Source: Sipunculus nudus (Eukaryota; Annelida; Sipuncula; Golfingiida; Sipunculidae). Taken from it: DNA of 64,000 bases. Below the pieces are notes generated by a model. That model ran no database searches. It saw only the letters and a program-made list of their open reading frames with translations, and was not told the DNA's origin. This document shows positions 35,501-46,600 of this stretch, piece by piece. The stretch covers positions 20,065,456-20,129,455 of the forward strand of contig CM049318.1 in NCBI GenBank assembly GCA_026874595.1, in the 5' to 3' direction. Made by a program: the position numbers and the translations under genes. The stretch's first letter is position 1, and every line of letters starts with the position of its first letter.

Positions 35501-38500
35501 AGCCAGCCTAAACTGTATGTCACCGCTACCACAGACTGAGAATGGATATATACTGTGGATATCTTCATATTTGTGAATTACGATTTTGGTGATTTTCATA
35601 TTTCATTGTTTTGCGAGGGTTTTCGCGATCTAACCATACATTAACCTTTGAAAGATAATCCATTATTTAATGAATGAATTATTATAAATATTATGTGCTA
35701 AATCTTAACAATTAGAAAGGGACCAGAGTGAACATTGAACCAGTTAAAAATTATTTCTTCGTTATTACTAGATAATTTGAATGATCTGAATTCATTTGTA
35801 ACAGCAACACTTATTTTACATGTTTTGCCTTTGACAATGAGGCATCTTATTCACAGAGATTTTTTGGGGGGGATTTCTCTTTTGCGAAAATCGCAAATCT
35901 GAAACCCTCGCTGATAAAAAGACAACTACAGTTTGTAATTTTGTTCTTTTTTGTCTCCCATGATTGGCTGGCGTCTGACCTACCCCGGTCCTGAGGACCG
36001 TCCAAAGAAGTGACCGAGTGGGTCTGAGAAAGGATCCATCAGAGGCATAGAGACGTGAAAGGAAGGGAGCCCAAATCCACCGAATGTGCTTGTGAAGCCC
36101 GCAATACCTAAAAATATGGCAACATCCAACTGTGGCTCATCCCATCACACATATAGCAAATTTACAGGCGTGTGATCTTTCACACCTGTGCACTGGATAT
36201 GCATCCTGACATGTACAGACTGTTCAAGGCTACCCCAAAGCAGGACAGAGCAGCAACATTACTGGTGAAGGAAATCCTCTGAGGCTTATTCTTATGTTAA
36301 GAACATTATAACTCTGAACATACAATTTCATTCACCAATAGTGGCATCTTTGATACACAAAAAATAAGTTTAATCAAGTATGCATAATCAGCATTTCATA
36401 TTTTTTTACACTTTTTCTTAAGATCTTCTAATTTGGTCCAATTGAAAAAGGATATTTGCACAGATGATCCAAAACAAGTTATTCCAATATAGTTATTAAA
36501 TGAATCCTAAACTGGTCCTCTTTTTTGATTTTGGTAATTTACACTAATTCTGAAGTTTATAAGAGTCCAACTTTTCATTTTGGTAAAAAAAAGTTTTTAT
36601 TTTTACGCAGATAGGAAGATGTCCATGCACCAATCAGCTGCTCTGACACAATGTTGGACAGCCTTGACCTAACAACTGTGACACCTATAAGTCACAAGAC
36701 CACCTGATTTTATACCTACCCTCCTCCATTGGTTCGTCCAGAGCCCTCGAAAATTTCATCAAAGGGGTCCCCATTGATTTCAGAGGAGAAACCATGAAAG
36801 CCAGTAGATAACCCACTGGGGAAACCTGGAAACGAATGTTCGAATTGTTGAACATCACGGCGGCGTTTCTTCCCACGACCTGGAAACAGAGAAGCACCCT
36901 GTCACTGCCCTCTTCCGTGTGGCAGCATGGTTTGGGGATCAAGGTTGGGAAGCGGGAGGAAGAGGGTAGGGGAAGCAGTGACACTGTTATTAAAACTGTA
37001 CTTTAATTACTGTTATTGATCACTTCAAGGTATTTGCACTGTTAATCCACTGGTCAATAAGGTGCCAATTTAAAATGCTTTAACTCATCAGAAATTAGTT
37101 TCAATTTTGACTGAAAACAAAGAACTACTAGAACTGCTCAGTCATTCAGTATTGAATTCTTCTTAAGGTACTGTACTGTACAAAAATGAATATTACTAGT
37201 TAATGGTACAAGAACCATTATATAATAACCAAAAATTGAATCAAGGTCTTGCACATATCTATTTCTAAAAACATTCAGAATATCCATTGATTTTCAAGAA
37301 AATTTAAAGTCAAATATACTTTAAAATATATATTTTGAAAAAAGAATTGTAGTCTGAATCTGAAGTAATTTTAAAGAGTATAGATATGCACAGAATAAAA
37401 AAAAAATTTGGAGCAAAAATCATCATATTGTCCATGATTTATGATATATTTGTGGGGAAAAAATGACATTTAAACAGTGAAAAAGCACTGTAATTTCTGT
37501 GAAGACATGAAACAAATCAGGTTTGTATTAATATAACTTTAAAAAAAAATCAGTAGAAATACAAAATGAGAAGATTATTAAGTACAGTAGGCAGCAAACC
37601 AAAGATAAATATACAACTGTAACACTATGCAACTGATAATGATCACCCCAATGTGTAGCAAGCATTTGAAAAATACACACCACCACGATGTAATTAAAGC
37701 ACGGATTGACATATCAAGATTGGATAAGGAATTGAAACCTTGGAGTCAGTTAGTGAAAACCCAAATAGGAGACAACATCTCAAGCTAACTCTATTAGGCC
37801 ATGCAACTAGATGAATTATAAACCATAAATTCTAACATTATAGCCAAATAAAAACAAAAATTTGATTTCATGATTAAATTTAAGCATGAATACATATGTA
37901 TACAAACTATTATGCTGTTGCAAAAAGTTACTTTAAAACTGCCTCTTGAACAGCTTTTCCTTAATTCTATTAGGCTTTTCTTTTTTCCTGAAAAACTCCC
38001 TGATTTCTGATTGGTAGATGTTAGGTAACATGCAATGGGAAAGGGACAGAGCCTGACAGGGTGCTTCTGCTTGGAAATAAACTGGAAATTTCCAGCACAA
38101 CTATGGACAACTGGGTCTCCTACACACTAGATATCTGCAAATGAAAGGAATAACACCTGGGCCCACAATCTAACACAACCAACCCAAGTGATATCAACAA
38201 ATAACATTTGTGATGGCAATTATTTCCACTCCTATGGTAAATCATAGAACAATTTCCAAAGATGTAACACTTTGTGAATTAAGAAAATGCCAGCCAAAAT
38301 TATTTTAATTCAGTGCACTAAAAATGTAAGTAATATGTGTATGCATGTATACCAGTCGGTATTTATAACTTATCAACAAAGATATAATATACGGTTTGTT
38401 CCAGAAAATTCTTTATAATATATTGAATGACAAAGTATCAGTAATAGAGAAATAATACATGCATCTGTTTGAATTTATCGATCTTAATTGATTTTAGCAT

Positions 38501-41500
38501 GTCTGCATTATAAGGAATTCCCTGAGACAGCAATATTAATTGTCTGTACATTACTGTCCCCAAGAGAAAGAATACACTACTTCACAAAAATTATTATAAA
38601 AATCATACAAACTAACACGTTTTATAATTCTGCTGTTGGTTGGTTGAATTGTGGGCTCAGATATTGTAAGATTAAAGAAATGTCCATTTTTATGCCATTG
38701 TGAAGAAAGAGACAAAATTATAATAATGACAGCACCACACATCATTTGTTAATATATATTCAACTTTATATACTCAATATGCAAAAATATATAGCAGTCA
38801 TTAATGCAAATACAGCAGTCACAACATGCATATCATTTTTTTCAGACTAAATCATAATGCTAGCACAAAAAGGCTTGCAATTTGCATAAATTTTCATAAT
38901 TTATGCAACAAAGTGAGGTGTGCACCTATTGTGGAAGCCACTGAAATGGCTACGAGATTTATTGTGAGCAATTCTGAAAGTTGGTCTGTTACGGCATGCT
39001 TGGGCTACACATCATTCCTAGTCATCAGATATTAATGAACTGATAATTTGCACATAATTTGCATATATGAAATTTGAATACATTTGCATAATGTACCAAA
39101 TTGGTCTTTGGTGTTCCCATTAGGAAATTTTCACCAAAAAATTGCAATTTATCAGAATAATTCACTCACTGAAATTTCAAAAGCAAATATGCAATTTGCT
39201 TATATTTGCACATTCAATAAAACTTGATATGGAGAGTTCAGTATCTGTGCATCTCAAGTCATATATTTGCTTTATTTAACCAGGAGAACATCTGCATTTA
39301 CTCCACGGCTGGAATAACTCACAAGTGATTTTCATATTTGCATTAGTTTAGCTCCATATCTGTAATATCTCAAGTGATGTACATAAATTTACATAAGGTT
39401 AACATCCAGTCAATTATTGTGCGAGATTGCGAGATGTGTTCTCATGATTGCACATTGACTAGGGCTCAACTGAAACTAGGGAAAAAGATTAAGTATGATA
39501 ATTTCCAATACCATCCACTATTGTGTTATAAAATTTGCTCCTGTTTGACATTTGTTACTTCGTGATATATTATACATAAAAGACTGCACTAGACATAAAT
39601 ACATAAGCAGTCATGCAAGTCTGTCAGGCAGCGTGTATCTCCATGGCAACATCATGCTGCTCTACAGGCCTGCATGCAACACAAAAAACCTGAAAATATA
39701 AAAACAACTCTAAAGGTCAACTTGGACATGCAATCATCAGTGATATCACAAAACTGGATCAGTCATAATATGTCAGACTGGTCAGAACTTTTGCTAGGTG
39801 AAGCATGCACACTAAACCCTTTCTTTACACCATGAGACGAGTTGAATTTGTTTATCTGTTTATGATGAAAGGTTCTTTATCTAAATGTAAGTGAAGCTCA
39901 GGGTCATCCGAATATGACGGACATTTTTCATAATATTTATGTGTACTTGAAACATCTATTTTCTCTAGGTTATGAAATGGTTGTTTTAAACTAAAAATAT
40001 GTTTTATGATTATTATCTAACCATCAGCTCCTTTGTAAGCAGCAAGTCATTCTTTCTGGCACTTGGCATTTACCTTTAGGGGTTAATGAATGCTCAGTCT
40101 TTTTCCTTCAAACCTTGAAATCTAAATAATCATGTGATTACTAAAACCTTATTTGCTTTCTATGTCCCTCTCCTTGAAGTTATTATTATAATATGAGATC
40201 TTATTGAATTCAAAGTGCAACCAAATATTATGTAATACTTACGGAAGTTTAATGAGAAAATTCTTTCAAATTAAATTGACTTCTAAAGGAACATTAAGCA
40301 ACATGGATCTGCTGGTTAATTCCATATTTTTCTTGTATTGCAAAAATATGGAGGCCTTGACATGAAAAAAGTAAATGGAATGTAAAGGCTAACAGAGTTG
40401 ATGAATTTTCACAAAATTATTAATATGGACCAGCTAGCTTGACTGCCTAGTTTTCAAACTTCCCTAATAAAGGAAATAATATTGAAGTGTAAAAGTACTA
40501 AAAGTTGGTATGTACACTGATGTGTTACTTGTCACAATTCAAAGTTGTAAAAATTTCTTTTGATATTTGTTACTGAGCTTCACAGATCACCAGATAATAA
40601 GCGTAAGAATGAGATATTTTGCCTAATAGCAATGTTGCGATTGTGCATGGTCAAACCACATGCTGGTCTCACATACCTGGACCGCCAAAGAACTCCGCAA
40701 AAGGATCTCTGCCACCAAAGAATTCCCTAAAAACGTCCTCTGGGTCACGGAAGGTAAAGCGATGGTGGAAGCCTGAGTCAAAGCCACCAAAGTCGAAGCC
40801 CTGGTCTGTATTATTCGTCAGGCCTTCCTTGCCATATTTATTGTAAATGTCCCTTTTCTCAGCTGAAATTACAACAAATATCATTCAATAAAACCAATTA
40901 GCACAGGAGCATCATGAAGTCACTAATTTCGAATGCTGCTGACATTATTTTATCTCAGCTGAAATAATAATACAATCAACTGTTCATTTTTGCCAAACCT
41001 GCTCGTCTAGCTTGAGAGAAAGAAAGGTACAGTTTATTTTTTTTCATTCTTTGAGAAACTGTATATATGGATATGAGTGTATGTTTTTGCACTAAGTCAG
41101 ACTTTCAGAGATTTAGCACTATATAAATACAACAGTAGAACCACTAATATCTGAATGGTTTAGGGAACATAAAACTTGTTTGGATATTTGAGGTTACGGA
41201 TATGCCAGGTCAGACATTTTTCAAGAAGTATACTGCTAGTACATTGGGTGTATCATTACAAACGTTTCATTATTATGCTAATACTGGCATTATACAGTAA
41301 TGTTATTTCATCAGATCATTTTAATCATTATTAATTCAGTTTTCCTTTCAAAAGCAGCAAAACATCTAATCAAGTCAATTTTGGTGCCTTACTTTAAATT
41401 TCTAAAAACAAATTTTTGGAAAAAAGAGATACAGCAATTTTAGGTTCTACTGTATTTATTGTTTAATTATTGTTATAGATAAAGTACAAATATACTCCAA

Positions 41501-43643
41501 AAGAGGTCAGCATCAGTGACTCTTCATTGCTTCATGGTGAATAGGGTTTGTTATGATACATCGTCTCACAATATGATAACACTGCAAAACTTCACTCACG
41601 ATAACTCATGATGTGATGATACAATAAAATTATATAGTAATAGAGCTCAATAGAGCTCAGATTCCAAGTTACTGCTCTTCTTTATTCAAGTTTATTCTTT
41701 ATTCTTTGATCATGTGGCAGATCAGCCAATCAGATGCCGATTAACTAATAAAAAATAGATTGAAATTTAAGTCGCACCTGTGAATACTTAGGATTACCAC
41801 CAAAGATTAGTGACATCCACTCTGCATAATATCTAAGCTCTCAACAATATTTGATAAAAACCACTGATGGGGACTTTTAAATATTCTGACAGGCTGATGG
41901 ACAATAAATGGTGAAAATCATCTCTTATCATGGAGGTGATAGGTGTTGGTGCACTTTTCAATTGGTTCATACCTCCAACACCAGATGCCGCTACTTGTTG
42001 CCACTGAAGCAGTGTAGTGACATAATACTAACAAACATAACCCATCCCCAGAATCAATACTGCCTACTTTCAAGCCAGCCGAAAAATACCTGTCTGATTG
42101 GCCAGAGGCAATTTCTGTAATAAGGCAGGAATCAAACGCTACCTAATTGCTACAATATCCTGCCCGGGCCCCGTCACAGACAAACAAATTGTTAAATGCA
42201 ATCTCAAGCCTTCCTGAGCATCCCCTAATGACTTCATATCACTGCAACAGTTTTTGTGGAGGATGGATGTACTCATTTCCAGATGGTCACCAAGTTGTCA
42301 TACTGATAAACAACTGTTGTATACAAACTACAATAGTTATTGTGCAATACATCATCATACTATCAAGTCTGTGGCTACGCATTCAAAGACCTTGATTCAC
42401 CGAGCCACTCTGTCGTCTATTCCATGAATAAAGAATTAAGGCAACTGAACCCATAAAATGACTAGTGTACACTTTTTCTACACAAAGGTCTGCTGCAAAG
42501 TTTCAATCAAATGTTTAGCATTGGCAAATATGGATCAAGAGTATTAATGACCGATCAAATATGGCCCTATGAGCCAGTCTCATTTCTAGTACAATATGTG
42601 TTTTTGTCCAGACAGTGTGAACAGTGTGCTGTTTGATCATTCGGTGATTGGCAGTTGTGATTTCCATTTGATCGTTTGCAGTCTTGTTCACTATTCAAGA
42701 AATAGACCCCAGAGCAGCTCCCTAGCTGAATCATGGTCTGTGAAACAAAGCCACAGATTTAATAGTATGCTCATGGTCCAACAGAGTGGACAAAAATATT
42801 TGTTAAGGTACGGTATCTGACCATGATCAATAGCAGGGGCTGTTAATAGATGATGAAGGTAATTAAATAATTATGAATGAAGTATTAATATGAAGCTTTA
42901 TTTGATTTCCAATATTTACCAGAACCAGATTTATTTAGGAGCCATAACACTCATTCATATGAGATGAACAATGATATATATATGCATATACAGTTGTACC
43001 TGCAGTCTAATAAGACCAACTGTCCCAAGGATCATTATACTTTGATTTTTTTTCGCCTTTCCAATGAAAAGACATTAATAAAGGTTTCCCATTCCGTGGA
43101 AAAATGTGCCTTTCCCCTAAAGATGCATCCTACCATCATATCAAACTTTCAGTTATGCTTTGCTCAGAGTAAACCTAATTTTGTCATCTTACATGCAATC
43201 CTATATGCATACTTGCATGCAAAAATTACTGAATGTTTTCAAAAGTAACAATGTTAAATCAGAAACAGGATTGTGCAGTGAAAGAAAAAACCAGGAAAAT
43301 TTAGGAAATGAGGAGCTAAATGCCTAGAAGTATAAGAAATTATAAATAATTTTTAAAGGTAAACATAGGAAAATAGGGAGTCAGTTCAAGACCACCTGTA
43401 AAACATTTTGTTTTTGTGTCATGTTTGTTAATACTTATCAGCTACCTATATGGAAAACTTCTAGGGGTTCACCTTACCAACAGATTGATACAAAATGAAT
43501 ATGCTTTTCTGTGCAAATGTTTTCCTGTCTGAGACAGGTGGAAAGGTGTTATTACAATCCCTGTGTCCATTAAGATGACTCTTGGCCAGTCCAACAGGAA
43601 GTCTTATCATACAAATTTCCAAGATGTACCTAAAAACAAAGTC

Positions 43644-43677
<34 letters not shown>

Positions 43678-46600
43678 GCAGGAAGCAGATTATCTGCCTT
43701 GGCAGAACATGGGGGTAGGCTAAAGCACAATGGGGTTATTATTTAGGACGCTGGCTAAAGTTCTGGTTGGGCCATCTTGCACAGCCAGCATCAATTAAGT
43801 GTTGTTGTATATTCCATTTCCTACATCTACTGCAATTTTTATCCTCACCTGTGACATCAGTATTACAAATAGACAAGTTCCAAGGATTTTCTCCAAAATT
43901 ATATCCATGGACTTATCTACAATGGCAATTTTTTTTATATGATATGATGTAAAACACATCACACATACATGTGTGTATTAATTGTCTCAATGGATCTTCA
44001 CTTTCTGAAGTGAAAATTATTGTGTAGAAACAGCAGAACCTCAGCATTTAGGCTACTTTGCTACCTCACAGAAGGGACCAGTTACAACCAACAAGTCAAG
44101 TCATATGAAATATTAACTGTTTAACAAAGAGTCATATGTTTTTATGAAGCTTTATTGTTTCAACTTTTCAGTGCACAACAAAAATACAACTGTTCAAAAT
44201 CAAAGTTGTTCTTATGTAATCATAAAATTTCACCATATGCCTTGGAATAGTGGTGATTTAAACACAGGACTTTCAAGTTCTGCAGTACAAAGCCTAATAT
44301 ATGGGTGACATCCCTAGTGCCAACCATTACTCCCTAACATCAGGTTACCAAGACACTTTTTCATTCAAATATTAACCAATAAAGATTCTGGAATGAGACC
44401 ATGAATGTCAGAGCTCAAGACTCGAGGAATATAAACATTCCTCTATTCATCATTAGTCTGCCATGAAACTACACAAGATCAATACAACTCAGTGTACCAA
44501 ATTGGCCAGGAAGGATATTTCGAGCCACAAATTACAAGTTAAGGCATAATGTTTCTTGAAAGAAGACCCAATTTTGTTAGAAAAGCAAATGAAGCCTCAG
44601 AGATATATATTTGGTTAATCCAAAGCTTCTTAAGAGTTGTTTGTTCTATTCCAGATGTATTTTCATATAAAAAAATAGTGAAAATATTATACTATCAGTC
44701 AGAAGCTTTCAGTTGGTGAACCTCTTCTCAATCTCAATTTAGATTATACATTAAAAGTATTTTATCAGTAAGTGAATACAAATTGCTGATCTATCCACAT
44801 CAACGAGCAAGATCGATATAAAGACCAACTTTCCTGTAGACTGCCTTCATGGTTCCAACCGTCCTTGCAGTGCTTATTTCGACCATTTACACAGGAATTC
44901 AAGGCTGCATCTATAAGGCAGCACAGGGACTGATGGTAATGACTGGCCCTTGAGATGTGCCAAGTCCCAGCCACTGCCCTGGCACCCAGACAAAATGATT
45001 TTTATTACATTGATTATGCCCCTCACAAGAACTGTTTATTAAGTGTGGGATCTTGTTTAGGACATTATCTCTATGCAGCAGACTCTTATGTAACAAGTGC
45101 TTGTCAAGCAGTTGTTTTCAGCCTCAACTCTGGACTACTGAAAGCCACGGGCTGACTGTCATAACTGCACTTAATGAACTCCTGTTATTTAAATAGTAGG
45201 ATTTGTCACCTCTTGGCATCATGAATAAAGAGAAAATATTTGCATTCAACAAAATAATCTATTCTGTGTTTTTTGTCTTGGCAATGTTTTTATGACAAAT
45301 GGCTTCCATGCGCATCTACCTTTCAAAACAACTTAACAGCTCTGGTTTATATTGAAAATGAAATAAAGGGTCATAAAATCGGCAGACTGAGAAATCAGTT
45401 TTGGCATTAACAGATTCAACCCACCTGCTTAAACTAGATATATCCCAGACTTAGTAGGCCCCCCCCCCCCCCCCCTTTAAGAATAGGCCTCCATTTTTAG
45501 CAGCATATACTGACACTTGGCAAGCAATTATTTTCTTCCATCTATCAATCCACAATCTTTTTGAAGATGTTGGTCCTGTGACCTTGACCTTTGACCTCAT
45601 GACCCCATAATCAATTGGGGTCTTGCTTTTTCAAAGGGACATATATAAGTCAAGTTTGAAATCTATACATCAATAAAAGCAGGAATTATCATCCAGAAAC
45701 TAATTTTTTGACAGATGGCTCCTGTGGCCTTGACCTTTGACCTTGTGACCCCAAAATTGATATTGATCATCCACTTTTATATATAAATCAATAGAGGTCT
45801 GGATTTATTGATGGGCCATATATAAGTCAGGTTTGAAATCCATATATTTATCCAAGCTTGAATTATCATCTCAGGAACTAATTTTTGGACAGATGGCTCC
45901 TGTGACCTTCACCTTTGACCTTGTGACCTCACAATTGACAGGCGTCTTCCTCTCTTGGCAGGGGGACTGTATGTGCAAGATGAAATGTCTGAGATGAAAT
46001 GTTTGGCTGAAAATGCATCCACAATCTTTTTAAAGATGTGTCTGGTGACCTTGACCTTTGACCTCATAACCCCAAAATCAATTCTGGTCTTGCTTTTCTA
46101 ATGGGTCAAATACAAGTCAAGTTTGAAATCCATACATCAATAAAAGAAGGAATTATCATCCAGAAACTAATTTTTGGACAGAAGGGTCCTGTGACCTTCA
46201 CCTTTGACCTAGTGGCCTCAAAATTGATAGGGTTCTTCCTTTCTTGGCAGGTGAACTATATGTGCAAGATGAAAGATCTGAGATGAAATGTTTGGCTTAA
46301 AATGCATCCACATCTTTTTAAAGATGTGTCCTATGACCTTTACCTTTGACCTCATGACCCCAAAATCAATTTGGGTCTTGCTTTTCCAATGGGACATATA
46401 CAAGTCAAGTTTGAAATCCATACATTAATAAAAGCAGGAATTATTATCCAGAAACTAATTTTAGGACAGATGGCTCCTGTGACCTTCACCTTTGACCTTG
46501 TGACCTCAAAATTTATAGGGGTCTTCCACTCTTGGCAGGTGAACTATATGTGCAAGATGAAAGATCTGAGTTGAATTGTTTGGCTGAAAATGCATCCACA

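Noticed and set aside
36080-36095. Alternative acceptor TTCACAAG within exon 4b that would allow 4a and 4b together
   Set aside because: No pyrimidine tract, while ATTTTTAG a few bases upstream is a good acceptor whose phase fits the preceding exon.
44220-44330. Faint tRNA-like string (AACTTGAAAGTCCTGTGTTTAA on the minus strand)
   Set aside because: No A box and no pairing; too weak to call a SINE.
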